Source of the DNA: Streptobacillus canis
Lineage (GTDB): Bacteria > Fusobacteriota > Fusobacteriia > Fusobacteriales > Leptotrichiaceae
DNA: 55,652 nucleotides
Direction: 5' to 3'
Assembly: GCF_009733925.1 (NCBI RefSeq)
Contig: NZ_WOEI01000007.1
Location: forward strand, 1-55,652
Shown here: piece by piece, positions 15,736 through 24,682 of the stretch
Numbering within the stretch: the first letter of the stretch is position 1
How the letters are laid out: each line of letters begins with the position of its first letter
Notes under the pieces: model-generated
Told to the model about the DNA's origin: nothing
Databases searched by the model: none
Seen by the model: only the letters and a program-made list of their open reading frames with translations
Program-made: the position numbers and the translations under genes

Positions 15736-16284
15736 ATGAAAAAAGTATTATTTGTAGTTGGTTCTACTAGAAAAGAATCATTTCACAGACAATTAGCAGA
15801 ATTTTTAAAAGGGGAAGTTGAAAAAACAGGAAATGCAGCAGAAATTTTAAATTATGAAGGGTTACCATTCTTTAGTCAAGATATAGAATTTCCTACACCT
15901 GAAGTAGTAAAAAATATTAGAAGTAAATTTGCTGAATCAGATGCATTATGGATTTTATCACCTGAATATAATGGTTCATATTCAGGAACTTTAAAAAACT
16001 TATTAGATTGGGTTTCACGTCCAGTTGATCCAGCAGTTCAAGGTGCGCCTGAATTTATTAAAGGAAAACCAGTTACAATAAGTGGAGCTGCAGGAAGATC
16101 TAAAGCTGCGTTCGTAATTGAAAACTTAAAGAATTTAGCAACATATATGGGATTCAAAGTTGCTGCAAACAATTCAGGAATTAATATTCCTGGAGAATCT
16201 TGGGGAACAAATGTTTTAGTTTTAGGTGAAGAAGAAAAAGCTTTATTAACTAAACAAGTAGAAGATTTTATTAAAGAATTATAA
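15736..16284 (+). CDS. NADPH-dependent FMN reductase / quinone reductase (flavodoxin fold)
   Basis: This 182-residue flavoprotein is of the NADPH-dependent FMN reductase family (ChrR/YieF/azoreductase type), which carries out two-electron reduction of quinones, azo compounds or metal ions. The FMN phosphate loop is GSTRKESFHRQLA at residues 9-21 and the isoalloxazine-binding loop is SPEYNGSYSGTLKNLLDW near residues 78-95, both intact. GGAGG precedes the ATG. It is the first gene after a consensus promoter with a palindromic operator. An internal hairpin follows, so downstream genes may be expressed at a lower level. The substrate is not known, but the neighbours point to quinone or electrophile stress. 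Confidence 0.88.
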   Translation: MKKVLFVVGSTRKESFHRQLAEFLKGEVEKTGNAAEILNYEGLPFFSQDIEFPTPEVVKNIRSKFAESDALWILSPEYNGSYSGTLKNLLDWVSRPVDPAVQGAPEFIKGKPVTISGAAGRSKAAFVIENLKNLATYMGFKVAANNSGINIPGESWGTNVLVLGEEEKALLTKQVEDFIKEL

Positions 16285-16292
16285 TTAACATT

Positions 16293-16325
16293 AAAATACC
16301 TGTAAATTATTTACGGGTATTTTCT
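16293..16325 (+). terminator. Intra-operon attenuator or terminator
   Basis: AAAATACCTGTAA (16293-16305) pairs with TTACGGGTATTTT (16311-16323) with one G-T pair, but only a short T tract follows. It lies between the FMN reductase and the dioxygenase-like gene and may give partial termination. Confidence 0.55.
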
Positions 16326-16354
16326 TTAGAAAAATAATGAAAGGAAATAAAAAA

Positions 16355-17245
16355 ATGGAAAAAATACAAAGAATACATCATATATCAGCAATAGTTGGTG
16401 CTGCACAAGAAAATTTAGATTTTTATAGAAATATTTTAAATTTACGTTTAATTAAGAGAACAGTAAATTTTGATGATCCAAATGTATATCATTTATACTT
16501 TTCAAATCAAAAAATGGAAAATGGAACTATAATGACATTTTTTCCTTGGGAAAATGCACATTTTGGGAGAAAAGGGAGTGGACAAGTTGGAAGAATAGCG
16601 TTTAAAATACCTAAAGGAAGTTTAGAATATTGGAAAAATAGATTAAATGAAAAAAATATATCATTTGAAGAAAGTGATCTTTTCTTTAATAAAGGAATAT
16701 TTTTCCAAGATGTACATACTCTTGATTTAGCATTAGTTGAAGGAGATGAAGAAGCAGATAATAATGATATTATAGGATTTTATGGTTCATTTTTATTATC
16801 ATTTAAACCAGAAGAAACAGCTAATACTTTAGAAAATGATTTAGGACTAGAAGAAGTTTTAAGAGATGATAACTATATACACTTTAAAACATTAGGTGAA
16901 GAAAAACATCATATCATTATACCAAGAAAAGCTGCAGAACTTGGAACATGGGGTGTAGGAACAGTACATCATATTGCATGGTCAGTTCAAAATGATGAAA
17001 TGCATAAAATGTGGCAAGATTATTTAATTTCTGAAGGATATGGTGTAACAGAAGTTAAAGATAGAAATTACTTTAATGCAATATATTTAAAAGAAAGAGG
17101 ACATATAATATTTGAACTTGCAACAGATACACCAGGATTTGGAGTAGATGAACCGATAGAAACTTTAGGGACACAATTAAAACTACCTCCTCAATATGAA
17201 CAATATAGAGATCAAATAGAAAATAATTTAAAACCTTTAGTATAG
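16355..17245 (+). CDS. Glyoxalase-fold ring-cleaving dioxygenase-like protein
   Basis: This 296-residue protein has two vicinal-oxygen-chelate (glyoxalase/bleomycin) modules, as in the MhqA/MhqE/MhqO-type extradiol dioxygenases that act on hydroquinones. Metal ligands are likely from RIHHISAI at the N-terminus, HHIAWSV near residue 208 and FELATDTPGF near residue 249. The chosen ATG at 16355 has AAAGGA upstream; an ATG six codons earlier has none. The C-terminal LPPQYEQYRDQIE matches the family tail. It lies 8 bp before the flavin reductase gene. Ring cleavage of catechol-like compounds is inferred from family and context, not shown. Confidence 0.85.
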   Translation: MEKIQRIHHISAIVGAAQENLDFYRNILNLRLIKRTVNFDDPNVYHLYFSNQKMENGTIMTFFPWENAHFGRKGSGQVGRIAFKIPKGSLEYWKNRLNEKNISFEESDLFFNKGIFFQDVHTLDLALVEGDEEADNNDIIGFYGSFLLSFKPEETANTLENDLGLEEVLRDDNYIHFKTLGEEKHHIIIPRKAAELGTWGVGTVHHIAWSVQNDEMHKMWQDYLISEGYGVTEVKDRNYFNAIYLKERGHIIFELATDTPGFGVDEPIETLGTQLKLPPQYEQYRDQIENNLKPLV

Positions 17246-17252
17246 GAGTTAT

Positions 17253-17867
17253 ATGAATATTTTTAAAGCAAATGAAATTGAAGATAAATTAAAATATAAA
17301 TTGTTAATTGCTTCAGTAATTCCAAGACCAGTATGTATGTTGTCTACATTAAATGATAATGAAAGTTTAAATTTAGCACCTTTTAGTTTTTATAATATAG
17401 TTTCATATAATCCAGGTATACTTTCTATTAGTATACAAAGAAAAAATGGGGAAATGAAAGATAGTGTAAAAAATATATTAAGAAATAAAGAAGCAGTATT
17501 ACACATAGTTGATAACGATATTTTAGAAGAAGTAAATAAAACATCTATTGAACTTGAATATGGAATAAGTGAATTAGATTATACCAATTTAACAGCAAAG
17601 GAATCAATTAGTATAAATACACCATTAATAAAAGAAGCAAAAATAGCCTTTGAAACAAAATTATATCAACATATACCAATAAAAAATGATGATGGAGATA
17701 TAATTTCAGATTTAATATTATTAAAGGTATTAATTTATTATGTATCTAATAAGGTGTATGAAAATGGATATATTATTAGTGAAAAACTAAACCCTATTTC
17801 TAGACTTGCAGGAAATAGTTATAGTAAATTAGGGGAAGAAATAGTTTTAGAAAGGCCTAAAAAATGA
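17253..17867 (+). CDS. Flavin reductase-like (FMN-binding split barrel) protein
   Basis: This 204-residue protein is of the flavin reductase/DIM6-NTAB family. Hallmarks are ASVIPRPVCMLST, NLAPFSFYNIVSYNPGILSI (FMN-binding strand) and the C-terminal NPISRLAGNSYSKLGE, where the Y-S-K-L-G pattern is typical. Such proteins bind FMN and reduce it or use it in oxidoreductions. GGAG lies before the ATG. The stop codon overlaps the start of the esterase gene (ATGA), so the two are coupled. Its place in the operon suggests that it supports aromatic or quinone detoxification. The physiological substrate is unknown. Confidence 0.85.
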   Translation: MNIFKANEIEDKLKYKLLIASVIPRPVCMLSTLNDNESLNLAPFSFYNIVSYNPGILSISIQRKNGEMKDSVKNILRNKEAVLHIVDNDILEEVNKTSIELEYGISELDYTNLTAKESISINTPLIKEAKIAFETKLYQHIPIKNDDGDIISDLILLKVLIYYVSNKVYENGYIISEKLNPISRLAGNSYSKLGEEIVLERPKK

Positions 17868-18460
17868 AACATATATATAAAAAAGGTAATAAAGATTTAG
17901 TATTTATAACTTTACATGGAACAGGAGGAGATGAAACTTCTCTTTTAAAAGTTACAGAATTAATAGATGAAAATGCAAATGTATTAAGTATTAGAGGATT
18001 AGAAAATGAAAATGGAGCATTAAGATTTTTTAAAAGACTTGCACCTGGAGTATATGATGTAGAAAATTTAAATGAAAATGGGGAAAAATTATTAAATTTT
18101 ATAATAGAATCTTCTCATAATTATGGATTTAAATTAGAAAATTGTATTTTTTTAGGATTTTCAAATGGGTCAAATATTGCTATAAATGTTTTATTAAGAA
18201 AAGATAATGTTATAAATAAGGCAATATTATTTGCACCTCAATATCCAGTAGATGTAAAAGAAAATAATGTAGATTTATCAGATTATAGACTTTATATATC
18301 TATGGGAGAAAATGACTATATATCACCAAAAGAAGATAGTGAATATGTATTAAATATATTTAAAAGTAGAAATGCTAAGATAGAAGAATTCTGGGTTAAT
18401 GGTCATGAAATAAATAAAGAAACATTACTTCAAGCAAAAAAATGGGTAGAAAAATTATAG
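17864..18460 (+). CDS. Carboxylesterase/phospholipase-type alpha/beta hydrolase (MhqD-like)
   Basis: This 198-residue alpha/beta hydrolase is close to the small carboxylesterase family that includes Bacillus MhqD. The oxyanion segment LHGTGGDE is at residues 17-24, the nucleophile Ser100 is in GFSNGSN, and Asp151 (GENDYIS) and His181 (NGHEI) complete the triad. The length is normal. It starts within the stop codon of the flavin reductase gene and is the last gene of the operon, followed by a strong terminator. MhqD-like proteins are induced by quinones and occur beside ring-cleaving dioxygenases, which matches this operon. The natural ester substrate is unknown. Confidence 0.85.
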   Translation: MKHIYKKGNKDLVFITLHGTGGDETSLLKVTELIDENANVLSIRGLENENGALRFFKRLAPGVYDVENLNENGEKLLNFIIESSHNYGFKLENCIFLGFSNGSNIAINVLLRKDNVINKAILFAPQYPVDVKENNVDLSDYRLYISMGENDYISPKEDSEYVLNIFKSRNAKIEEFWVNGHEINKETLLQAKKWVEKL

Positions 18461-18501
18461 AAAAAGGGGACTGTTCTGAAATAGACAACTCTAAATAAAG
18501 C

Positions 18502-18531
18502 AAAAAAGCCAGAAAAAAACTGGCTTTTTTT
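18502..18531 (+). terminator. Terminator of the detoxification operon
   Basis: AAAAAAGCCAG (18502-18512) pairs with CTGGCTTTTTT (18520-18530) around seven A, followed by further T. The following 250 bases up to the MerR promoter are AT-rich, and I see no gene in them. Confidence 0.9.
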
Positions 18532-18780
18532 GTTTGTAAACTAGCAAAACAAGGATATGCACAAATCTTCTATCTTTTCCTTTTTTATGTATTTTTAAAG
18601 ATTTTAAATTTAATAGATACAAACTTAACTAATTATGTTAAAAATATTTTATAATATATTTATTATTAAGGTTATGTAGGAGATCTAATACTATAGAAAT
18701 TAGTTATTTAAAATTTTAATATGAAATATATTATAGAAGAAACGTTTTTTAATAGTATAAAATAAAAAATATAAAAACTA

Positions 18781-18811
18781 TTGACTCTTACATAACGTTA
18801 TAGTTTATAAT
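18781..18811 (+). promoter_or_regulatory. MerR-type promoter with 19-bp spacer and central dyad
   Basis: TTGACT (18781-18786) and TATAAT (18806-18811) are separated by 19 bases, longer than the usual 17. The spacer holds the perfect dyad ATAACGTTAT (18792-18801). This is the classic architecture of promoters that MerR-family activators twist into shape, and the gene it drives is a MerR-family regulator, so autoregulation is likely. Confidence 0.8.
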
Positions 18812-18832
18812 TGTATCAGTTAGGAGGTATAA

Positions 18833-19573
18833 ATGTATTTGATAAAAAAAATTAGTGAAATTAGTGGTGTATCAGTGCGCACTTTACATTATTATGATGA
18901 AATAGGACTACTTTCTCCAAAGAAATATGAAAATGGATATAGATATTACTCTGATGAAGATATATCAATTCTTCAATTAGTACTATTCTATAAATATTTA
19001 GGATTTTCATTGAAAGATATAAAGAAAATGATAAAAGGAGATCAATTAGATATTTTGGCTAATTTAAAAAAACAATTAAGCTTAATGAAAAAAGAAAAAT
19101 ATAAATTAATGCTCCTAATAAAAACACTAGAAAATACAATTAATGTAGAAGAAAGGAAATTAGATATGGATGTAAAAGAAAAATTTAAAGGATTTACGTA
19201 TAAAGATAATGAAAAATATAGAGAAGAAGCAATAAAGAAATATGGAAATAAAGTTATAGAAGAATCTATAGAAAAACAAAAGGGAAAAGAACAGGAAGTT
19301 ATTGATGAATTTAATAATATTTTTTTTAGTTTTTCAGAAAATTTATTACAAGGATTAGAATCTAATTCAATAGAAAATATAGAACTAGCTAAAAAATTAC
19401 ATAAACAAATATGTAAATATGGTTTTGATTGTAAAATAGATATATTTTCTAAAATTGGATATGGATATGTATATAATGAAGAATTCAAAAATAATTTAGA
19501 CAAATTTGGTAATGGAGTTGCACAATATGTTTGTGATGCTATTCAAGAATATGTAAAAAAAAATAAAAAATAA
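18833..19573 (+). CDS. MerR-family regulator with TipAS-like drug-binding domain
   Basis: This 246-residue regulator has an N-terminal MerR winged helix (residues 1-70; SEISGVSVRTLHYYDEIGLL and NGYRYYSDEDI), a coiled-coil dimerisation helix (about 75-115) and a C-terminal domain of the TipAS/Mta type, which binds peptide-like or hydrophobic drugs. AGGAGG precedes the ATG. Its promoter has the 19-bp spacer and dyad expected for a MerR activator of its own gene. There is no obvious efflux pump next to it; the following sequence is an autotransporter remnant. Targets are therefore unknown. It could also act on the neighbouring detoxification operon, but that operon has a normal 17-bp promoter. 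Confidence 0.85.
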   Translation: MYLIKKISEISGVSVRTLHYYDEIGLLSPKKYENGYRYYSDEDISILQLVLFYKYLGFSLKDIKKMIKGDQLDILANLKKQLSLMKKEKYKLMLLIKTLENTINVEERKLDMDVKEKFKGFTYKDNEKYREEAIKKYGNKVIEESIEKQKGKEQEVIDEFNNIFFSFSENLLQGLESNSIENIELAKKLHKQICKYGFDCKIDIFSKIGYGYVYNEEFKNNLDKFGNGVAQYVCDAIQEYVKKNKK

Positions 19574-19621
19574 TATTTTGAATTTTATAAGATTACATAA
19601 TATATAATAATATTATTTCAA

Positions 19622-19918
19622 ATATATCAATTTGGTAAAAATATGGATATAGTAGAACAAAAAATTAGTTATGGATATTCAATATCAAATTACAATAAAT
19701 ATAAAAATGGTATGGGATATGCTCTATTTAATATTTGGGGACAATGGACTGATGGAAATAAAGTTACTCAAGGTAAGAAAGAATATGTAACAGATTATGC
19801 TAAAGTTTGGTTAGAAGCAGGACTTGGAGCAAATATACCAGTAACTAAGAATATAAGTTCTTATTTTGAAGTAAGTCTTGAAAAATCTTTATTAATGTTG
19901 AAATATTACATTAAATAA
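19622..19918 (+). pseudogene. Fragment of an autotransporter beta-barrel
   Basis: An open frame without a proper start encodes short amphipathic strands typical of a type V autotransporter barrel, such as GMGYALFNIWGQW and AGLGANIPVTKNISSYFEV. The barrel then breaks at LEKSLLMLKYYIK, apparently by a frameshift before the last strand. It has no signal peptide or passenger. I read it as the eroded 3' end of a former autotransporter gene. An ATG at 19643 has no ribosome site. Confidence 0.55.
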
Positions 19919-20119
19919 AGATTTTTTATTTACTTTTAAATTTTTTTGTTGACTTTTGTTTGTGTGGTAATATTTGGTATATAGAAAATTAATAATATAA
20001 AATAGAGGTTTATTTAGAAGTGTATTTATTAAAGATAGTAAATAAGAGATAATGTATTAAGAGGGTAAGAATTTGCAATGTATACTTTAGAGTTTAATTT
20101 AAGAAAATATATTATTTCA

Positions 20120-20157
20120 AAAAAAAGGAGAATTCTAAAAAAATTCTAGAATTCTCC
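20120..20157 (-). terminator. Terminator of the first S8 autotransporter gene
   Basis: On the minus strand GGAGAATTCTA (complement of 20147-20157) pairs with the segment at 20127-20137 and eight T follow. The region 19919-20119 upstream is AT-rich with no gene visible. Confidence 0.85.
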
Positions 20158-20196
20158 ATTTTTTTTTTGAGCTATTTCATAACAGATTCTTTTATA

Positions 20197-23058
20197 TTAA
20201 AATATTAAACTTAAACCTAATCCTAAATTTTTATTAGTATCAATAGTAGTATTTATGTTAAAGTTTTTATATCCTATTCCTAAACTATACATTAATTTAA
20301 ATTTATCAAGGTTTTTACCAGAAAATTTAGTGTCTATATCTGCTAAATTAACATTTAAAAAATTATTTTTATTATTTAAATTAAGTTTTGCTTGAACATT
20401 ATTATTAATAACAAAATTATTATTTATTTTAGTTTTTGTATTTAACGATAATAACATTGAATGATTTAATAATGTATTGTTTAATATTGTTAATCCGAAT
20501 GAATTTTCTTCTTTTTTAGATTTTTCAATGCTTAACATGTTAAATTCATAACCTATTTTTGGTGTGATAGATGTATTATTTATCTTAAAATCTTTACTTA
20601 TATTAGTTAATATTTTAAAAGATGTTGATAAAACTTTATTATTTATTGAATCATTTTCTATATTTCTTAATATATTTGTATAATTTCTACTAATATTAAT
20701 GTCATTTTCTAATTTAAAATCATTTCCAAAGATATTATTTATACCTAAAATATATGATGTATTATTAAAACTTCCCATATTATTTTCAAAGTTATATTTT
20801 TGTTTTAATAAACTAAAGTTTAAACCTAAATTATATATTTTACTAAATTTATTATTAAATCCTAATGTGTATATGTTATTTTTTTTAGAAAATGCAGTAT
20901 AATTATTAGATTTAGATAAATTAAATGTATTATATATATTAAAGTATAAGTTAGTTTTTTTGTTACTTAAAAAATATTTCATATTTTCATCATTATTAGT
21001 TTTTAAATTTTGTCCTTCTAATAAATCGTTAAAGAAAGTTGAATACATATCAGTAAATACTTCTTTTTTTAGTCTTTCTTTATCAGAACTTGCTAAATTA
21101 TATATTCTAGCTGTAGTAGTATAATAATTATCACTATTAATTCTATATGACTTAAAAAAATTATTTTCATTTACATCATAGCTTGGTAAATCTTCTTTAT
21201 GTTTAGCATCCCTTAATTTTTTAGTAAGAGGTTCAAATTCTATAATATATTCATTATCATTTTCAGTTACCTTAGGTTTTAAATAAAGATTTTCTAAATT
21301 TATACTTCCTTTTAATTCCTCTAAAGAATTAATATTTTTTTTGTTTATTACTATTTTAGACTTTAGTAAACTTAAATTATTATTACTTATATTATTATTT
21401 ATATATCTTAAAGCTCCATTTGTTTTAAAATGCTTAGCTTCTATTTTTGTATTTTCTCCTATATATGTTAAAGAATTATTATCTCCTTCATATTTTTCTA
21501 GATTTAACTTACTATTAAAGTATACATTACCAGAATTATATATTTCAGAAAGTTTTAATTCATTTTTGTTATTATCTACTTTAAAATTAGCATTTTTTTG
21601 AACTATGTATTTACTTTCTGAATCATTTTTTAATATTAGTGTACCTTCATTAATATATGTTTTGGTGTTATATAATTGTTTTCCATTTAAAATTAAAGTA
21701 CCTATTCCATCTTTATATAATCCGGCTCCATTTTGTTTGTAGAAAAGCTTTTCGCTCGTTAAAACTTTAGCAGTTCTATATTTTCTACCATTTATTTCAT
21801 ATATTTCATCATGATTTTTGATATCATCAATTTTTCCTTTTAAACCACTAGTAATATCATTATCAAAACTGTATTCTTTGTTTTCATCTATATTTACATA
21901 AAAATATCTATTGTTATCTGTGTCGTATATTTTACTTCTAATATCTTTAAAATATTTTTGTTCTTCTATTAATCCAGCATTGAAATCAGAAGGGCCTTTT
22001 ATAGCTTTTTCATAATCTACTATACCCCATCCTACATTATTATCAAGAAATTCGTCTTTGCCAGCCTTTCTTTTTGCAGTAGTAAGTATTACTTGCTTTA
22101 TTTGTTGGTAAGTTAAAAATGGATATTTTTTCTTAAGTTCGTATGCAAGTCTTGTAACTCTGGGAGCTCCAACAGAAGTTCCATATACATTTTTCTCATT
22201 AAGAGAAATATAGTTAGGGGTAGAAACTGTAAAGCTTCTTAATAATAATGGTCTTGCATAAGCATTATATTTTGTTATTTCTCCAATATTGTTGTGATAG
22301 TAGTTTATATTATCTTTATCTGTATATATTTTTGCATTTTCATTTATATGTCCATTAAATAATTTTTTAAATTCATTTTCAGAAAGTGCTGCAGCAACAA
22401 AAATACTTTCAGCTCTAGCAGCCCTTTGAATGTCAGGACTCATAACTTGATATGAATTCAGTACTTCAGATGAAAAAATTTTGTCTTTATTTTGTGCATT
22501 TGAAGTATTACCAAGTGCCTTTATTTTTAAAACTTTATTTTCTTTATAGTTTTTATCAAATATTAAAGATGATAGATAGTGTTTTTCAAATCTATTTGTG
22601 TAAGCTCCAGCTTTATCAATATATCTATCATTTTCATTTAAGGTATGAAGATAATCACTGCTATTACTAATACCATAAGACATATTTATTATACCAGATA
22701 ATGGATAATATTTTTGATCTATTGATCTTACTTCAACATCATTTTTGTTAACATCATTTTTTTCATAATTTGCAAAATCATCATGATTTTTTATAAAAAC
22801 TTTGAAAACTTCATAAGCATGGTTTGATGATCCGTTTTGTGCTCCTTTAGTTTTTACCTTAAACTCATTTATTATTTTATCTGAAGATATTTTACTAAAA
22901 CCAGATTCTATAATATATACTTTATCTGGTTTTATGATATTATCATCTCTTTTTTTATCGTTATCCATATTTATATTATCTATATTACCTGCTGATGAGC
23001 AAGCGATAAGATTAAATAATAAAAAGGAACTAAAAAAATATTTTTTAAATTTTTGCAT
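20197..23058 (-). CDS. Lipidated S8 (subtilisin-like) serine-protease autotransporter, copy 1
   Basis: This 953-residue protein has a lipoprotein signal with Cys20 (FNLIAC), then a subtilase-type passenger and a C-terminal autotransporter barrel (about the last 270 residues, ending GLGLSLIF). The Ser site is intact: YGTSVGAPRV with Ser295. VINMSYG-like and KALGNTS segments fit the core and the oxyanion Asn, and a His is present in NGSSNHAYEVF (His80). The Asp site reads YIIESGF, with Glu51 where family S8 has Asp. The same change occurs in copy 2. Known lipidated S8 autotransporters (NalP, SphB1) process other surface proteins. It is about 80 percent identical by eye to copy 2. Confidence 0.85.
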   Translation of the reverse strand: MQKFKKYFFSSFLLFNLIACSSAGNIDNINMDNDKKRDDNIIKPDKVYIIESGFSKISSDKIINEFKVKTKGAQNGSSNHAYEVFKVFIKNHDDFANYEKNDVNKNDVEVRSIDQKYYPLSGIINMSYGISNSSDYLHTLNENDRYIDKAGAYTNRFEKHYLSSLIFDKNYKENKVLKIKALGNTSNAQNKDKIFSSEVLNSYQVMSPDIQRAARAESIFVAAALSENEFKKLFNGHINENAKIYTDKDNINYYHNNIGEITKYNAYARPLLLRSFTVSTPNYISLNEKNVYGTSVGAPRVTRLAYELKKKYPFLTYQQIKQVILTTAKRKAGKDEFLDNNVGWGIVDYEKAIKGPSDFNAGLIEEQKYFKDIRSKIYDTDNNRYFYVNIDENKEYSFDNDITSGLKGKIDDIKNHDEIYEINGRKYRTAKVLTSEKLFYKQNGAGLYKDGIGTLILNGKQLYNTKTYINEGTLILKNDSESKYIVQKNANFKVDNNKNELKLSEIYNSGNVYFNSKLNLEKYEGDNNSLTYIGENTKIEAKHFKTNGALRYINNNISNNNLSLLKSKIVINKKNINSLEELKGSINLENLYLKPKVTENDNEYIIEFEPLTKKLRDAKHKEDLPSYDVNENNFFKSYRINSDNYYTTTARIYNLASSDKERLKKEVFTDMYSTFFNDLLEGQNLKTNNDENMKYFLSNKKTNLYFNIYNTFNLSKSNNYTAFSKKNNIYTLGFNNKFSKIYNLGLNFSLLKQKYNFENNMGSFNNTSYILGINNIFGNDFKLENDINISRNYTNILRNIENDSINNKVLSTSFKILTNISKDFKINNTSITPKIGYEFNMLSIEKSKKEENSFGLTILNNTLLNHSMLLSLNTKTKINNNFVINNNVQAKLNLNNKNNFLNVNLADIDTKFSGKNLDKFKLMYSLGIGYKNFNINTTIDTNKNLGLGLSLIF

Positions 23059-23413
23059 TTCTCCTCCATTTTATAAATCTATAGATTTTAACGCGATATA
23101 AATAATATCATAAATTTAAAAAAATAAGAAGAAAAAATTTTAATATTTTATATTCAAAGGTAAATAAAAGAAATAAATATGTATAAACACATAATATTTG
23201 TAAAATGTTAGAAATAAAGAAGTAAAAGGAAAATAAAAATAGAAAAAATATATTGATATATAGCATTAATTAGGAGTATAATAAAAATGAAAATATAATT
23301 TTAAAAAATATTTTTTGAACATATTTTACAAAAACAATGAAGGAAATTTTCCATATACTCTTAAATTTTTAGGCTATACTATGGTATAAATAAAAATACA
23401 GGAGGAATTAAGT
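23059..23413. other. AT-rich intergenic region between divergent S8 gene and arc operon
   Basis: No gene is visible. The minus-strand side holds GATATTATTTATAT, which is also found upstream of the second S8 gene and may be a shared -10 region. On the plus strand TATACT and TATAAA lie about 25-40 bases before arcA, but I find no convincing -35 box, so the arc promoter may need an activator. GGAGGA precedes the arcA start. Confidence 0.4.
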
Positions 23414-24625
23414 ATGGTTATTAATGTTAGAAGTGAAATTAACACTTTAAAAAAAGTACTATTACACAGACCTGGTAAAGAATTATTAAATTTAACACCA
23501 GATTCATTAGGAAGATTATTATTTGATGATGTTCCTTTCTTAAAAGTTGCACAAGCTGAACATGATAGATTTGCGGAAATTTTAAGAGAAAATGGAGTAG
23601 AAGTTGTTTACTTAGAAGATTTAGTAGCAGAAACTTTAGACACTTCATATGAATTAAAAGTACAATTCTTAAAACAATTCATCGAAGAAGGTGGAGTACA
23701 ACTTGAAGTGTATAAAGAAGCTTTATTAAACCTATTCTTAAGCTATACAGATACAAAAGAAATGGTTCTTAAAACTATGGAAGGTGTAAATATGTCAGAA
23801 CTTAATGTTCCAAGAAAAGATTTAGTTAGTTATTTAGATGATCCAACTGAATTAATTTTAGACCCTATGCCTAACCTATATTTCACAAGAGACCCATTTG
23901 CATCAGTTCAAAATGGAGTTATCTTAAATAGAATGTATTCAGTAACTAGAAATAGAGAGACTATCTATGCTTACTATATTTTCCATTATCATCCAGAATA
24001 TAAAGGACAAGTTACTTTCTTCTATGATAGAACAAATCCTTTCCATATTGAAGGTGGAGATGTATTAAATATTAATGATAAAGTATTAGCAATAGGTATT
24101 TCTCAAAGAACTGAAGCAGCGGCTATAGATTTAGCAGCAAAAACTTTATTATTTGATGAAGCAAACTCTCATATAGAAACTATATTAGCATTTAGAATTG
24201 CAGAATCAAGAGCTTGGATGCACTTAGATACAGTGTTTACTCAAATAGATCATGATAAATTCAGTGTTCATCCTGCAATTTTAGGACCATTACAAGTATT
24301 TGAATTAACTAGAGATGGAAATGATGTTAAAGTAACTCCTAAAGAAGGAAAACTTGAAGATATACTTGAACAATATATGGGAACTAAAGTTACATTAATT
24401 CCTTGTGGTGGTGGAGATAGAATAGCTGCTGAAAGAGAACAATGGAACGATGGATCTAATACTTTATGTATAGCTCCAGGAAAAGTTGTAGTGTATGAAA
24501 GAAATGATGTAACTAATGACTTACTTAGAAAACATGGTATAAATGTTATAGAAATGCCAAGTGCCGAATTATCAAGAGGACGTGGAGGACCTAGATGTAT
24601 GTCTATGCCTTTAGTTAGAGAATAA
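23414..24625 (+). CDS. arcA: Arginine deiminase
   Basis: This 403-residue enzyme hydrolyses L-arginine to citrulline and ammonia, the first step of the arginine deiminase pathway. Guanidine-binding and catalytic motifs are intact: NLYFTRDPF, FHIEGGDVL, HLDTVFT and the nucleophilic Cys395 in GGPRCMSMPLVRE at the C-terminus. The length is standard. AGGAGGA precedes the ATG. It heads arcA-arcB-arcC-arcD, which together yield one ATP per arginine plus ammonia that protects against acid. A short triple 12-bp repeat separates it from arcB. Confidence 0.97.
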   Translation: MVINVRSEINTLKKVLLHRPGKELLNLTPDSLGRLLFDDVPFLKVAQAEHDRFAEILRENGVEVVYLEDLVAETLDTSYELKVQFLKQFIEEGGVQLEVYKEALLNLFLSYTDTKEMVLKTMEGVNMSELNVPRKDLVSYLDDPTELILDPMPNLYFTRDPFASVQNGVILNRMYSVTRNRETIYAYYIFHYHPEYKGQVTFFYDRTNPFHIEGGDVLNINDKVLAIGISQRTEAAAIDLAAKTLLFDEANSHIETILAFRIAESRAWMHLDTVFTQIDHDKFSVHPAILGPLQVFELTRDGNDVKVTPKEGKLEDILEQYMGTKVTLIPCGGGDRIAAEREQWNDGSNTLCIAPGKVVVYERNDVTNDLLRKHGINVIEMPSAELSRGRGGPRCMSMPLVRE

Positions 24626-24660
24626 AAATATGTAAGAAAATATGCAAGAAAATATAATTA
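24625..24660 (+). repeat. Triple 12-bp tandem repeat between arcA and arcB
   Basis: AAAATATGTAAG, AAAATATGCAAG and AAAATATAATTA follow each other directly in the 57-base gap. A slipped-strand origin is likely. It could affect mRNA stability between the two genes, but there is no evidence for that. Confidence 0.5.
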
Positions 24661-24682
24661 TGAAGAAGAAAGGAAGATTTAA

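Noticed and set aside
19955..19990. Possible orphan promoter (TTGACT followed by AT-rich sequence)
   Set aside because: No -10 box at acceptable spacing and no plus-strand gene follows before the terminator of the S8 gene.
20197..23058. Phase-variable tract controlling the S8 genes
   Set aside because: I looked for homopolymer or tandem tracts at the starts and promoters of both copies and found only ordinary AT-rich sequence.
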